The translations under genes and the position numbers were made by a program. DNA of 64,000 nucleotides from JADGHE01 sp035716025 (GTDB lineage: Bacteria; Pseudomonadota; Alphaproteobacteria; Rhizobiales; Xanthobacteraceae). Shown here piece after piece: positions 28,287 to 37,462 of the stretch. Each line of letters starts with the position of its first letter. Position 1 is the stretch's first letter. The stretch lies in NCBI GenBank assembly GCA_035716025.1, contig DASTKH010000047.1:76131-140130 (forward strand), read 5' to 3'. The notes under the pieces were generated by a model. That model was not told the origin of the DNA. It ran no database searches and saw only the letters and a list, made by a program, of their open reading frames with translations.

Positions 28287-29642
28287 CTAACGCTTGACGG
28301 GTGTATCGGGGTTCGGCGCTTCCGGCGTTCCGGCAACGCCGTTGGGCCGGCCGACGCCCTGATAAACGAAGCCGTGCCGGATCACCTCCTCTGGTCGATA
28401 GACGTTGCGCAGATCGACCAGCACGTGGTTCGCCATCATTGTCTTAAGCCGGTCGAAATCGAGGGCGCGAAACTGCTCCCACTCGGTCACGAGAACGAGC
28501 GCCTCGGCGCCCTCCGCGCAGTGGTAGGGATCTTCGCAATAGGCGACGTGCGGCATGATCTTGCGCGCCTGTTCCATGCCGGCGGGATCGTAGGCCCGCA
28601 CGTTTGCCCCCATGTCGGTGAGCGCGGTGATGAGCGCGATCGACGGCGCCTCGCGCATATCGTCCGTGTTGGGCTTGAAGGTGAGGCCGAGCACCGCGAT
28701 CGTGCGGTCGCGCAGATCGCCGAGCACGGCCGAGACCTTGCGGGCCATTGCGCGCTTGCGGGCGTCGTTGACGGCGACCACCGCCTCGACGATGCGCAGT
28801 TGCACGGCTTGATCCTGCGCGGTCTTGAGCAGCGCCAACGTATCCTTGGGAAAACAGGAGCCGCCGAAGCCCGGCCCCGCGTGCAGGAACTTGCTCCCGA
28901 TCCGGTTGTCGAGACCCATGCCGCGCGCGACGTCCTGCACGTCCGCACCGACGCGTTCGCAGAGATCGGCCATCTCGTTGATGAAGCTGATCTTGGTGGC
29001 GAGGAAGGCATTGGCCGCGTATTTGATCAGCTCGGCCGTGCGCCGGCTCGTGTGCAGGATCGGGGCGGCGTTGAGATAGAGGGGGCGGTAGAGGGCGTTC
29101 ATTACGGCGCGGGCGCGCTCGTCCTCGCAGCCGACGACGATGCGGTCCGGGTGCTTGAAATCGCGAATTGCCGCACCCTCGCGAAGAAACTCGGGGTTGG
29201 ACACCACGGCGAAATCGGCATCCGGCCGCGCCTTGCGGATGATGCGTTCGACTTCGTCGCCCGTGCCGACCGGAACCGTCGATTTCGTGATGACGACGGT
29301 GAAGCCTTCGAGTGCCGCCGCGATCTCGCGGGCCGCCTTGTAGATGTAGCTCAGATCGGCATAGCCGTCGCCCCGCCGCGAGGGCGTGCCCACCGCGATG
29401 AACACCGCCTCGGCCTCGGCGACCGGGCCGGCAACGTCGGTGGCGAAGCTGAGCGCACCCGAACGAAGATTGCGACCGACGAGTTCGGGAAGCCCCGGCT
29501 CGAAGATCGACACTTCGCCCTTGCTCAGCAGCGCGATCCGGTCCGCATCCACGTCGATGCAGGTCACGCGATGACCGAAATCCGCAAAGCACGCGCCGGA
29601 AACGAGACCGACATAGCCGGCTCCGAGGATCGCCACACGCAT
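28287..29642 (-). CDS. UDP-glucose 6-dehydrogenase
   Basis: This 451-residue enzyme oxidises UDP-glucose to UDP-glucuronate with two NAD+, supplying exopolysaccharide or lipid precursors. It has the NAD loop GAGYVGLVSGACFADFGH at the N-terminus and the catalytic cysteine near 263 in GFGGSCFPKDTLAL. It also has the central block FLATKISFINEMADLCE and the C-terminal UDP-binding domain (GLTFKPNTDDMREAPS). It converges on the debranching-enzyme gene. A proline-rich tail after residue 435 is non-conserved. Confidence 0.96.
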   Translation of the reverse strand: MRVAILGAGYVGLVSGACFADFGHRVTCIDVDADRIALLSKGEVSIFEPGLPELVGRNLRSGALSFATDVAGPVAEAEAVFIAVGTPSRRGDGYADLSYIYKAAREIAAALEGFTVVITKSTVPVGTGDEVERIIRKARPDADFAVVSNPEFLREGAAIRDFKHPDRIVVGCEDERARAVMNALYRPLYLNAAPILHTSRRTAELIKYAANAFLATKISFINEMADLCERVGADVQDVARGMGLDNRIGSKFLHAGPGFGGSCFPKDTLALLKTAQDQAVQLRIVEAVVAVNDARKRAMARKVSAVLGDLRDRTIAVLGLTFKPNTDDMREAPSIALITALTDMGANVRAYDPAGMEQARKIMPHVAYCEDPYHCAEGAEALVLVTEWEQFRALDFDRLKTMMANHVLVDLRNVYRPEEVIRHGFVYQGVGRPNGVAGTPEAPNPDTPVKR

Positions 29643-29784
29643 CCTTGGCCTTCATCACTCTACGGCCGCGACGTCCGCGGCCCGGGTGGGGCCGAGCGGA
29701 CTCGGCCGAGGCCCCGGCCTCTTACCAGAGCCCGGCGTGCATCGCCATCCTGCAGCGGCAGGAGCGAAGAATCGCGATCCGACG

Positions 29785-29829
29785 AAAAAAATGGCCCCGC
29801 ATCGGCGTTCGCCGACACGGGGCCAAAAC
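29785..29829 (-). terminator. Rho-independent terminator after the cold-shock gene
   Basis: The stem pairs TGGCCCCG (29792-29799) with CGGGGCCA (29818-29825), continues after a 2-nt mismatch with TCGGC/GCCGA, and ends in a 4-nt loop. On the minus strand it is followed directly by seven T residues. It terminates the cold-shock gene 44 bp upstream and insulates the UDP-glucose dehydrogenase gene from read-through. Confidence 0.92.
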
Positions 29830-29872
29830 GAAATTCCGCCCCGGACGGAGCGGGATTGCGGCAGCGGCCGGG

Positions 29873-30082
29873 TTACGCCGCCTGAAGGTTCTCGGCGCTC
29901 GCCTTGCCGGTGCGGCGGTCGGCCACGACCTCGAACGAGACCTTCTGGCCTTCGTTGAGGCCGAACAGTCCCGCCCGCTCGACGGCGCTGATGTGGACGA
30001 ACACGTCCCTGCTGCCATCATCCGGCTGGATGAATCCGTAACCCTTTTGGCTGTTGAACCACTTCACGGTTCCCTTTTGCAT
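29873..30082 (-). CDS. Cold-shock protein, CspA family
   Basis: This 69-residue single-stranded nucleic-acid-binding protein is an OB-fold. Both RNA-binding motifs are present: RNP1 as KGYGFIQ (19-25) and RNP2 as DVFVHI (33-38), preceded by GTVKWFNSQ. It acts as an RNA chaperone and antiterminator. AGGAAAGGG precedes the ATG. About 230 bp without other genes precede it, consistent with the long leader common in csp mRNAs, though I cannot identify a cold box. A strong terminator follows. Confidence 0.97.
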   Translation of the reverse strand: MQKGTVKWFNSQKGYGFIQPDDGSRDVFVHISAVERAGLFGLNEGQKVSFEVVADRRTGKASAENLQAA

Positions 30083-30309
30083 GGGAGCCCTTTCCTGAAC
30101 ACGATTGTCGTCAAGCCGCGCGCGAACGCTGGCCGGTTTGCTCGAATTGGGGAGATTTCGTCAGTCAGGCGCGCTGTTTGCGGCTTGGCCAAGTCGTCAG
30201 GCCGAACTCGAACACAGGATATGGGCGAGGACCGCGCGGATTACAAGGGTCCTGTCCCGGTCCGCGACGCAAGGAAAGGCGCCACCGACGCCGGAACTTC
30301 AGGCAACCG

Positions 30310-30385
30310 TGGTGCCGCAAGAGGGATTCGAACCCCCGACCCCATCATTACGAATGATGTGCTCTACCAGCTGAGCTATTGCGGC
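30310..30385 (-). tRNA. tRNA-Thr (anticodon CGU)
   Basis: A full cloverleaf reads on the minus strand. The acceptor stem is GCCGCAA/TTGCGGC, the D-arm AGCTCAGCTGGTAGAGC, and the anticodon stem CATCA/TGATG with loop TTCGTAA (anticodon CGT). The T-arm GGGGGTTCGAATCCCTC follows. Discriminator A and an encoded CCA end the gene at 30310. It decodes ACG. It lies between the cold-shock and hemY genes. Confidence 0.97.
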
Positions 30386-30478
30386 GCGCCACGTTTGAGA
30401 TAACGGGGGTGGCCGGGATTGGCAAGCCGTGGCCCGGAAAGGCGAATGGCGTGGGCGCGCGGCGCCCGGCCCGCCGCC

Positions 30479-32140
30479 TCAGGTCAGGGGCGCGCGCGAG
30501 GATCCGGGCCCGCGCGGCAGCGTCTCGTCCGCGCCTTCGATGCCGGGATCGTCCGGCGCGTGCATGAGCGGAATGACCGCCGCCTGCGCCGGCGCGGCCG
30601 GCCGGGCCGGCGACGGCGCTTTTTCTCCGTCGTGCCTGGCTGCCGCCGAACCGGCGGACGGTGGCCCCGCCGTGGCTGACGGCGCTTGCGCAGCCTCCGC
30701 CGCCGGCTGCGGCGCCGCGGCGGGAACGCGCCCCTGCGCGCCGTGCGGCTCCGCTCCGGTTTCCGGCTCCACGGCGGCTTCGACGGGCTCGGACGCTTCG
30801 GCCGCGACGGCGGGCAGCGGGCGCGGCCTTTCGTGCTCGAGCATCGCGGCCCTCGCCCCGATCTCGGACACCGGCACCCGCCAGGCGAAGGCATCCAGCC
30901 GCCCGCTGACCGGCGAAACCGGCAGCCAGCGATCCGAAACGAAGCCATCGGCCGTCCATGCCGGGTCCCGCGCCGCCCGCAGCGCGCGGTTCATCCATTC
31001 GCGCGCGCGTCCTGCATCACCGCTCTCCGCCTCTTCGAGCTCCGCCATCAGCAAGGCGACGCGCTGCGTCGGCCGATCGATGAGCGGAGCGAGCGCGGCG
31101 CGCGCCTCGGCGAACTCGCCGGCATCGAGCGCTGCCCGCGCGAGCGCGAGCGCGCCTTCGCGATCTCCCGGCCTGAGCCAGACGAGCCGGCGCACGCGCG
31201 CGAGGCGATCATGGGTCGAATCGCCGGGACGCAGATGCGCATAAAGATCGGCGATCTCGGGATGGGGTGCGGCCCGCCACGCCGTTTCGAGCAGGCGCGC
31301 GGCGCGCCGCAGTTCGCCGGCCTCGGCACAAAGATGCCCCGCGAGCGTCACCGCCGGCACGAGGTCGGGCGCAAGCTTGACGGCTTCGAGCGCCAGGCTT
31401 TTCGCCGCCGCTCGATCGCGCGCTTCGAGATCGAGCGCCCGTGCGGTCAACAGCACCGCACGTTGACGCCGATAGACCGGGCGCGAGACAAGCCCGGCGC
31501 GGAGATTTCTGTCGAGCACATCAAGCGCGCGCGCCCAGTCGCCCTCGGCGCAACGGAATTCGAACACTGCCTGCCCCGCCCAGGGCAAGGCCGGTGCTGC
31601 GCGCGCGGCCTCCTCGGCGAGGCGGCGTGCCGCTTCATGATCGCCGCGCCGCTCGGCCTCGACAAAAAGGCCGCGGAGTCCGAGCAGACGCGTCTCCGCG
31701 CGTTCGGTCATGGCCCGAAAGGCAGCGTCCGCGCCGGACCGGTCGCCCGCCGCCTGGGCCGCCTGCGCCCTGAGAAGAAGCGTCAAAGGCTGGTCGGCGG
31801 CAAGCCGTCCCGCTTCGCTGGTGTAGCGCCGCGCTGCGCTGAGATCGCCGGAGGCCAGGGCGATGAGCCCGCTCGACACGGCGCGCTCCCCCTTGCGGCG
31901 CCGGCGCAGGCGCAAAGCGTTTGCGGCCACGCGCGGCGAACGGACGAGGAGCCTCAACAGATTCCAGAGCAGCAGCAGGAACGCCGTCAGCACGGCGAGG
32001 GCCGCGCCGAGCACCAGCACCGAAGTCTCGATGCGATAGCCCAACCACGTGACGACCACTTCGCCGGGCCGTTCCGCCATCCAAGCGGCGACGAGCGAGG
32101 CGAGTGCGACCGCCAGCAGAAAAGCAAGCAGGCGGATCAT
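30479..32140 (-). CDS. hemY: Heme biosynthesis-associated TPR protein HemY
   Basis: This 553-residue inner-membrane protein has two N-terminal transmembrane helices (LLAFLLAVALASLVAAWMA and VLVLGAALAVLTAFLLLLWNLL). A periplasmic tetratricopeptide-repeat domain follows (GLIALASGDLSAARRY, repeated A-G-x-x-x-A-R helices) and then a Pro/Ala-rich tail. HemY is conserved with hemCD in proteobacteria but its biochemical role in heme synthesis is not settled. The ATG at 32140 overlaps the stop of the Mic60-like gene as ATGA, so translation is coupled. It is the last gene of the hemC-hemD-Mic60-hemY run. Confidence 0.93.
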   Translation of the reverse strand: MIRLLAFLLAVALASLVAAWMAERPGEVVVTWLGYRIETSVLVLGAALAVLTAFLLLLWNLLRLLVRSPRVAANALRLRRRRKGERAVSSGLIALASGDLSAARRYTSEAGRLAADQPLTLLLRAQAAQAAGDRSGADAAFRAMTERAETRLLGLRGLFVEAERRGDHEAARRLAEEAARAAPALPWAGQAVFEFRCAEGDWARALDVLDRNLRAGLVSRPVYRRQRAVLLTARALDLEARDRAAAKSLALEAVKLAPDLVPAVTLAGHLCAEAGELRRAARLLETAWRAAPHPEIADLYAHLRPGDSTHDRLARVRRLVWLRPGDREGALALARAALDAGEFAEARAALAPLIDRPTQRVALLMAELEEAESGDAGRAREWMNRALRAARDPAWTADGFVSDRWLPVSPVSGRLDAFAWRVPVSEIGARAAMLEHERPRPLPAVAAEASEPVEAAVEPETGAEPHGAQGRVPAAAPQPAAEAAQAPSATAGPPSAGSAAARHDGEKAPSPARPAAPAQAAVIPLMHAPDDPGIEGADETLPRGPGSSRAPLT

Positions 32141-33486
32141 GGACGGCCAGGTAAGGCCGTTGTGCCGGCCGCAAGACCCGCGAGACTCTCGTGCGCCAAG
32201 GCGCGGGCGCCGTCCAGCGCGGCGACGCGGTTGCGCGCCGTTTCGATCCATACGGCAAGCGGGGCCTGAATTTCGGCCGGCAACTTCTCCGCATCGGAGA
32301 GCGCACCGGCGATGTCGGTGCGCGCCGCCTTGGCCTCCATCGCCGACAGCGGATCGGTTGCTTCGGGCGGCAGTTCCTCGCCGATCGGTCGAATCCGCAC
32401 GAGCTTCGATGCGCTCGCCTGCAGGCGGTCGATCAAGCCGCCGCTGTCCTCGCCATTGTTGGCGGATTGGCGGATCTGCACGATGAGGCGCGACAGTTCA
32501 CGCGCCAATTCCCGTGCGCCCGCGATGCCCGACGAGGCGGCCGCCTGAAGCGGCGCAAGACGCGCCGGATCGGCGACGAAGGGCCGCACGGCGGCAAGTT
32601 CGGCTTCATAGGACTCGCCGCGTTCGACGGCGCTGCGCAACGCCAAGGCCGCGGCCGCGAAACGGGCGGCCCGATCCCGATCCGACGGCGGGTTGGCCGC
32701 CTTCGCCGCGAGCGTTCTGGTGGCTTCCTCGACAGCCGCCAAGCGTCGGCCGAGGGTTGCGATTTCCTCCGCCGAGGACGCCGCCGCCGCGTTGGAGGAG
32801 CCGGCGGACTCCTGCGCGGTCTCGCTTGCGCGGCGCGCGGCGGCCGCAATCTCGTCGAGCCTTTGTCGGAGGGCCGCGAGATCCCGGCCGAGCGTCTGCG
32901 AAGCCTGATCGAGCCGGTCGAGCCGATCGCCGGCCGCCGCCGCGGGCTGCTGCGCCTTGAGGGCCGCCTCGGCGCGGGCGAGGCGCTCTTGCAGAGCCTC
33001 TGCGGCGCGCAAGGCCTGCTCGCCGGCCGCGGCGCGGCTCGCCGCCTGTTGCACCGCTTCCGGCGTCGCGACCGGCCGGGCGGCAAGCGCCCGCACCTGC
33101 GCCTCCAGCGCTGCGATCCGTTCGGCCTCGGCGGACCGGTCCGGCAGGAACTCGGAGACCCAGACGGTCCCGAACGCCGCCGCGGCCCCCGCAACGGCGC
33201 CGGCGAGCGCCGCGGCGAGCAGGCGGCCCGCGCGGCGCGGCGCTTTCGGCGGTGTTGCGGGTTGCGCCGGCGCCTCGGCACGCGGATCGGCGCCCTCGCG
33301 GGGCGGCGGTTCCTCTCGGGCCGCCGGTTCCGGCCCTGCAGAGGCTTCCGGCGCCGGCGCTTCGTCTCGCGCAGGGTCGGAGCCGAGCTCGGTCGCTTTG
33401 AGATCGAGCACCGGCTGCTGCGGACGGCGCCGCTTGGCGTCGGCGGAATCCACCGCGCCCGGGGGCTCGCGCTCTGCGTCGTCCAT
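32137..33486 (-). CDS. Mitofilin/Mic60-like protein (COG4223)
   Basis: This 449-residue bacterial Mic60 homologue has a proline- and glutamate-rich cytosolic N-terminus. One transmembrane helix follows (LLAAALAGAVAGAAAAFGTVWV, near residues 85-107), then a long Ala/Arg/Glu-rich coiled coil, and a C-terminal mitofilin-like region (EAELAAVRPFVAD, WIETARNRVAAL). In mitochondria Mic60 shapes cristae. In Alphaproteobacteria the gene travels with hemC-hemD-hemY and its product can deform membranes and contact BamA. The ATG at 33486 is preferred. It precedes hemY with an ATGA overlap. Confidence 0.88.
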   Translation of the reverse strand: MDDAEREPPGAVDSADAKRRRPQQPVLDLKATELGSDPARDEAPAPEASAGPEPAAREEPPPREGADPRAEAPAQPATPPKAPRRAGRLLAAALAGAVAGAAAAFGTVWVSEFLPDRSAEAERIAALEAQVRALAARPVATPEAVQQAASRAAAGEQALRAAEALQERLARAEAALKAQQPAAAAGDRLDRLDQASQTLGRDLAALRQRLDEIAAAARRASETAQESAGSSNAAAASSAEEIATLGRRLAAVEEATRTLAAKAANPPSDRDRAARFAAAALALRSAVERGESYEAELAAVRPFVADPARLAPLQAAASSGIAGARELARELSRLIVQIRQSANNGEDSGGLIDRLQASASKLVRIRPIGEELPPEATDPLSAMEAKAARTDIAGALSDAEKLPAEIQAPLAVWIETARNRVAALDGARALAHESLAGLAAGTTALPGRP

Positions 33487-33553
33487 GCTTTTGCGCCTCC
33501 GATCCGGTGAGCGAGGCATACTGCGGACGCCTTGCGGCGGCAACTTGGCAGGC

Positions 33554-34264
33554 TCACGCCTCGAGCAGGCGGAACAAAGCGGGCTCGTCGGGACGTTCGG
33601 CCACGCGCAGGCTGCGGGCGCCGCCCGCCTGCAATGCGGCGGCAATCTCGCGCGAAAGGCAGTAGTGCACCGGCGCCATAGCGGCGCGGCGGATGTCGGC
33701 CGCATCGGCGCACTGCACATAGGTCTCGGCCGTGCGGCGCGAGTAATGCAGCACGCCGTCGACACGCTCTTCCGCCAGCGCCGCGAGGGCCGAATCGGGA
33801 AAGGCCTTCACCGCCTCCGCCTTGTAGGTGATGGCGGTGCGGACCTTGAAGCCGCGTGCGCCCAACAGGCCGGAAAGATCCGCCGCTTGGTCTTCCCCCG
33901 CGAGATAAAGGAGCGGTCGCGTCGTGCCGCGAAAGACGGCAGCGGCGAGCGCCACGAGATCGCGCGCATCGCCGTCGGCCGAGCGCACGTCGCGAAAGCC
34001 GATCTCGCGCCCGGCCTGCGCGGTGCGTTGGCCGACGGTCACGAGAACGAGTCCCAAGAGCTCCTCGCGCTTGCGATGCGCAGCGATCGCCCGCAAGGCA
34101 TTGGCGCTCGTTGCCAGCACGCCGGCGAACGGACCAAGTCCGAAGCGCGCTTCGGTGGGCTGCATCCGCAGCAACGGCGCAAGCAGAACCTGGTGTCCCC
34201 GGTTCTGCAGGGCTGTCGCGGTGCGCGCGGCATCGGGCTCCGGGCGCGTGACGAGAAGGCGCAA
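33554..34264 (-). CDS. hemD: Uroporphyrinogen-III synthase
   Basis: This 236-residue cytosolic enzyme closes and inverts ring D of hydroxymethylbilane to make uroporphyrinogen III. The sequence is divergent, as usual for HemD, but the VTRPEPDAARTATALQNRGH start, LATSANALRAIAA, VGQRTAQAGREIGF and the C-terminal HYSRRTAETYVQ blocks fit. The start appears to be a TTG at 34264, just 4 nt after the hemC stop, with GGAG 8 nt upstream. No ATG or GTG fits. Its place directly after hemC supports the call. Confidence 0.9.
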   Translation of the reverse strand: MRLLVTRPEPDAARTATALQNRGHQVLLAPLLRMQPTEARFGLGPFAGVLATSANALRAIAAHRKREELLGLVLVTVGQRTAQAGREIGFRDVRSADGDARDLVALAAAVFRGTTRPLLYLAGEDQAADLSGLLGARGFKVRTAITYKAEAVKAFPDSALAALAEERVDGVLHYSRRTAETYVQCADAADIRRAAMAPVHYCLSREIAAALQAGGARSLRVAERPDEPALFRLLEA

Positions 34265-34268
34265 GGGC

Positions 34269-35204
34269 TCACTCCGGACCAAAGAAATCGGGCGCGGCGC
34301 GGCGTCGCAGCTCGCGCCCGGCATCCGCACCGAGCGCGGCGGCTTCCGACAAGCCGCCGGCGCGCGTCGTCTCGTGCAGCTCGCTGCCGTCCACCCGCAC
34401 GATGAGTCCGTGAAAGCGCAAACGGCCCTCGACGATGCGGGCGTGACCGGCGATCGGCGTCCGGCAGGACCCGTCGAGCGCGGCAAGAAAGGCCCGCTCG
34501 GCGGCGAGCGCGAACCCGGTTTCCGCGTCCGCGACCGCGGCGGCGAGATCGCGGATGCGCCGGTCGTCCGCGCGCGCTTCGAGCGCGATCGCGCCCTGCC
34601 CCACCGCCGGCGGAAAAGCATCGAGCGGCAGAACGGCGCTCGCAACGCCCTCCCGGCCGAGCCGCTTCAAGCCCGCCAGCGCGAGGATGGTGGCACCCGC
34701 CTGGCCCTCCTCGAGCTTGCGCAGCCGTGTCTCGACATTGCCGCGAAAGGTCACCACCGTGACATCCGGACGCCTGCGCCGGACGAGCGCCTGCCGGCGC
34801 AGCGAGGCCGTGCCGACGACCGCCCCGCGCGGCAGAGCGTCGAGCGAAGTTGCCGCGCGCGCGACCAGAACGTCACGCACGTCCTCGCGCGGCAGATAGC
34901 CGGCGATCGTGAGCCCCGGCGGCAGAAAAGTCGGCAGATCCTTGGCCGAATGCACCGCAAGATCGATCTCGCCGTCGGCGAGCGCCTGCTCGATCTCCTT
35001 GGTGAACAGGCCCTTGCCGCCGGCCTCGGCGAGCGGGCGGTCCTGAATGCGGTCACCGCTCGTGCGGATGACGTGGATCGCGATCGCATCGGCCTCGAGG
35101 CCGCAGGCTGTCAGAAGACGCGCCTTGACCTCCCCCGCCTGCGCCAGGGCAAGCGGCGAACCGCGCGTGCCGACGCGCACCAGCGGGCGGGAAGATTGCG
35201 CCAT
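34269..35204 (-). CDS. hemC: Porphobilinogen deaminase (hydroxymethylbilane synthase)
   Basis: This 311-residue enzyme polymerises four porphobilinogens to hydroxymethylbilane. It has VGTRGSPLALAQ at the start, HVIRTSGDRIQDRPLAEAGG, the HSAKDLPT catalytic block with its conserved aspartate nearby, and RRRPDVTVVTFRGNVETRL. The dipyrromethane cofactor cysteine lies in DGSCRTPIAGHA. The ATG at 35204 gives the normal length; a TTG at 35216 is also in frame. It diverges from tsaD over about 80 bp and leads the hemC-hemD-Mic60-hemY operon. Confidence 0.97.
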   Translation of the reverse strand: MAQSSRPLVRVGTRGSPLALAQAGEVKARLLTACGLEADAIAIHVIRTSGDRIQDRPLAEAGGKGLFTKEIEQALADGEIDLAVHSAKDLPTFLPPGLTIAGYLPREDVRDVLVARAATSLDALPRGAVVGTASLRRQALVRRRRPDVTVVTFRGNVETRLRKLEEGQAGATILALAGLKRLGREGVASAVLPLDAFPPAVGQGAIALEARADDRRIRDLAAAVADAETGFALAAERAFLAALDGSCRTPIAGHARIVEGRLRFHGLIVRVDGSELHETTRAGGLSEAAALGADAGRELRRRAAPDFFGPE

Positions 35205-35284
35205 GCGACCCCACAATGCTACTCGTCGAAGGGGATTCGCGGTGCATCATAGAAGGCTGGGCGGTCCGCGCAAACGGAGGCAGG

Positions 35285-36340
35285 ATGCTGGTCCTCGGCA
35301 TCGAAACGACCTGTGACGAGACCGCCGCCGCCGTTGTCCGCCGCGACATCAACGGCAAGGGCGCGATCCTCTCGAACGTCGTGTTGTCGCAGGCGAGCCA
35401 GCATGCAGAGTATGGCGGCGTCGTGCCGGAAATTGCCGCGCGCGCGCATGTGGAAACGCTCGACCAGGTGATCGCCACGGCGATGGTGCAGTCCGGCCTG
35501 AGTTTCCGCTGGATCGACGGCGTGGCGGCGGCCGCCGGCCCGGGCCTCATCGGCGGCGTCATCGTCGGACTCACCACCGCCAAGGCCATCGCCATGGTTG
35601 CGGAAAAGCCGCTGGTCGCGGTCAACCATCTCGAGGCGCATGCGCTGACCCCGCGCCTCACGCACGGCATGGACTTTCCATACTGCCTGTTTCTCGCTTC
35701 GGGAGGCCATACGCAGATCATCGCCGTGCTCGGCGTCGGCCATTATGTGCGTCTCGGCACCACGGTCGACGACGCGATCGGCGAGGCCTACGACAAGACC
35801 GCAAAGCTGCTGGGCCTGTCCTATCCCGGCGGACCGGAGGTCGAAAGCCGCGCCGACCGCGGCCGGCCCGCGCGTTTCAAGCTGCCGCGTCCGATGGTCG
35901 GCCGGCCGGAGCCCGATTTCTCACTGTCGGGGCTGAAAACCGCGCTGCGCCAGGAAGCGGAGCGGCTCGCGCCTTTGAGCGAAGATGATGTGTATGACCT
36001 CTGCGCCTCGTTCCAGGAAGCGGTCGTCGACATCGTCGTGGACCGGGTGCGCACCGGCCTGTCGCACTTCGTCGAGCGTTTCGGCACCCCGACCGCGCTT
36101 GTCGCCGCCGGAGGCGTCGCCAGCAACCGCGCCGTGCGGGCCGGGCTGCAGCGCGTCGCCGACTCGGTCGGCGTCCTGATGATCGCCCCGCCGATGAATC
36201 TCTGCACCGACAACGGTGCGATCATCGCCTGGGCGGGCGCAGAGCGCCTTGCGCTCAACATGACCGACACCCTCGAGGCAAGCCCCCGCGCGCGCTGGCC
36301 GCTCGAAGAAATGACGCCCGTTTCGGCTTCGGTTTCATGA
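35285..36340 (+). CDS. tsaD: tRNA N6-adenosine threonylcarbamoyltransferase TsaD
   Basis: This 351-residue ASKHA-fold enzyme transfers threonylcarbamoyl to A37 of ANN-decoding tRNAs. It has LGIETTCDETAAAVV at the N-terminus, the metal-binding NHLEAHAL histidines, ASGGHTQ, and TVDDAIGEAYDKTAKLLGL. GGVASN and CTDNGAIIAWAG lie towards the C-terminus. The ATG at 35285 has GGAGG upstream and matches family length. Its stop overlaps the gpsA start (ATGA), a pairing common in Alphaproteobacteria. Confidence 0.98.
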   Translation: MLVLGIETTCDETAAAVVRRDINGKGAILSNVVLSQASQHAEYGGVVPEIAARAHVETLDQVIATAMVQSGLSFRWIDGVAAAAGPGLIGGVIVGLTTAKAIAMVAEKPLVAVNHLEAHALTPRLTHGMDFPYCLFLASGGHTQIIAVLGVGHYVRLGTTVDDAIGEAYDKTAKLLGLSYPGGPEVESRADRGRPARFKLPRPMVGRPEPDFSLSGLKTALRQEAERLAPLSEDDVYDLCASFQEAVVDIVVDRVRTGLSHFVERFGTPTALVAAGGVASNRAVRAGLQRVADSVGVLMIAPPMNLCTDNGAIIAWAGAERLALNMTDTLEASPRARWPLEEMTPVSASVS

Positions 36341-37326
36341 GTTTCGCGCACCTTGCGGTTCTCGGCGCGGGCGCCTGGGGAACGGCGCTCGCCAACGCGC
36401 TGGCGCGCGCCGGGCGCAACGTGACGCTGTGGGGGCGCGACGGCCACGCCGTCGACGCCATGCGCGCCCGCCGCGAAAACCCGCGCCTGCCCGGCTTTCG
36501 GCTCGAACCGCGGGTAACGCCCACGGCCGATCTTGCCGCGGCGCGCGAAGCCGACGCCGTGCTGCTCGCCGCGCCGGCGCAAGAGACGCGTGCGCTGGCG
36601 CAACGGCTGGCGGGCGTGCTGCGCGCCGAGGTGCCGGCCGTCGCCTGCGCCAAGGGCATCGAGCGCGGCACGCGGCGGTTCATGACGGAGGTGATCGCGG
36701 AGGCGCTGCCGCAAGCGGCGCCGGCGATCCTGTCCGGACCGAGTTTCGCGGCCGATGTCGCGCGTGGCCTGCCGACGGCCGTCACGCTGGCCGCGCGCGA
36801 CCGAACACTCGCCGCCGCGCTCGCCGCCGCCTGCGGCTCGGCGACCTTCCGGCCTTATCATTCGGACGATGTGCGCGGCGTCGAGATCGGCGGCGCCGCC
36901 AAGAACGTCCTGGCCATCGCCGCAGGCATCGTGGCAGGCCGCAAGCTCGGCGCGAGCGCCGCGGCGGCCCTCGTCACGCGCGGCTTTGCCGAACTCGTCC
37001 GCTTCGGCCGCGCCTTCGGCGCGCGGCCGGAAACCCTGACCGGTTTGTCCGGTCTCGGCGATCTCATGTTAACCTGTTCCACCCTGCAGTCGCGCAATTT
37101 TTCGCTCGGCGTGGCGCTCGGCGAAGGCCGTCCGGTCCATCCCGAGCCGGAGGGCGAAAAGCTCGCAGAAGGCGCCTTCACGGCGGCCGTGCTGGTCGAG
37201 CTTGCCGATTCGCGGGGCATCGACATGCCGATTGCCCGCGCGGTCGCGGCAGTTCTGGACCAGCGGCTGAGCGTCGACGGCGCGATTGAATCGCTTCTCA
37301 ACCGCCCGTTCCGCGCCGAAGGATGA
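36337..37326 (+). CDS. gpsA: Glycerol-3-phosphate dehydrogenase [NAD(P)+]
   Basis: This 329-residue enzyme reduces dihydroxyacetone phosphate to sn-glycerol 3-phosphate for phospholipid synthesis. The N-terminal GAGAWGTALANALARAG loop binds the cofactor. ACAKGIERGT, LSGPSFAADVARGLPTA and the catalytic-lysine block GGAAKNVLAIAAGI are intact, as is the GLGDLMLTC segment. Length is typical. It overlaps tsaD by 4 nt and is translationally coupled to it. Confidence 0.97.
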   Translation: MSFAHLAVLGAGAWGTALANALARAGRNVTLWGRDGHAVDAMRARRENPRLPGFRLEPRVTPTADLAAAREADAVLLAAPAQETRALAQRLAGVLRAEVPAVACAKGIERGTRRFMTEVIAEALPQAAPAILSGPSFAADVARGLPTAVTLAARDRTLAAALAAACGSATFRPYHSDDVRGVEIGGAAKNVLAIAAGIVAGRKLGASAAAALVTRGFAELVRFGRAFGARPETLTGLSGLGDLMLTCSTLQSRNFSLGVALGEGRPVHPEPEGEKLAEGAFTAAVLVELADSRGIDMPIARAVAAVLDQRLSVDGAIESLLNRPFRAEG

Positions 37327-37434
37327 TAAAATGGCGACGACGCGAGACGATCGCATTCCGGGGCCCGGCGGAGCGGCCGGTTCGGGGCTCTCGTCCTGCG
37401 GCACCGAGAGGATCGAAACGGTTGCGCGGTCCTG

Positions 37435-37462
37435 CGCCGCGCGCCGGGGACGACGCGCGGCG
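37435..37462 (+). promoter_or_regulatory. Stem-loop abutting the EVE-gene ribosome binding site
   Basis: CGCCGCGCG (37435-37443) pairs perfectly with CGCGCGGCG (37454-37462) across a 10-nt loop. The last base of the stem is the first base of GAGG, the likely ribosome binding site 5 nt from the ATG at 37471. It could limit translation or mark a transcript boundary after gpsA. It has no T-tract. Confidence 0.4.

Noticed and set aside
30310..30385. tRNA-Thr as an integration site
   Set aside because: No integrase, no duplicated tRNA 3' end and no composition change on either side. The same is true of tRNA-Arg at 57200.
33487..33765. Upstream extension of the Mic60-like frame
   Set aside because: The frame runs back over hemD in another frame. 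The ATG at 33486 starts the natural acidic N-terminus.
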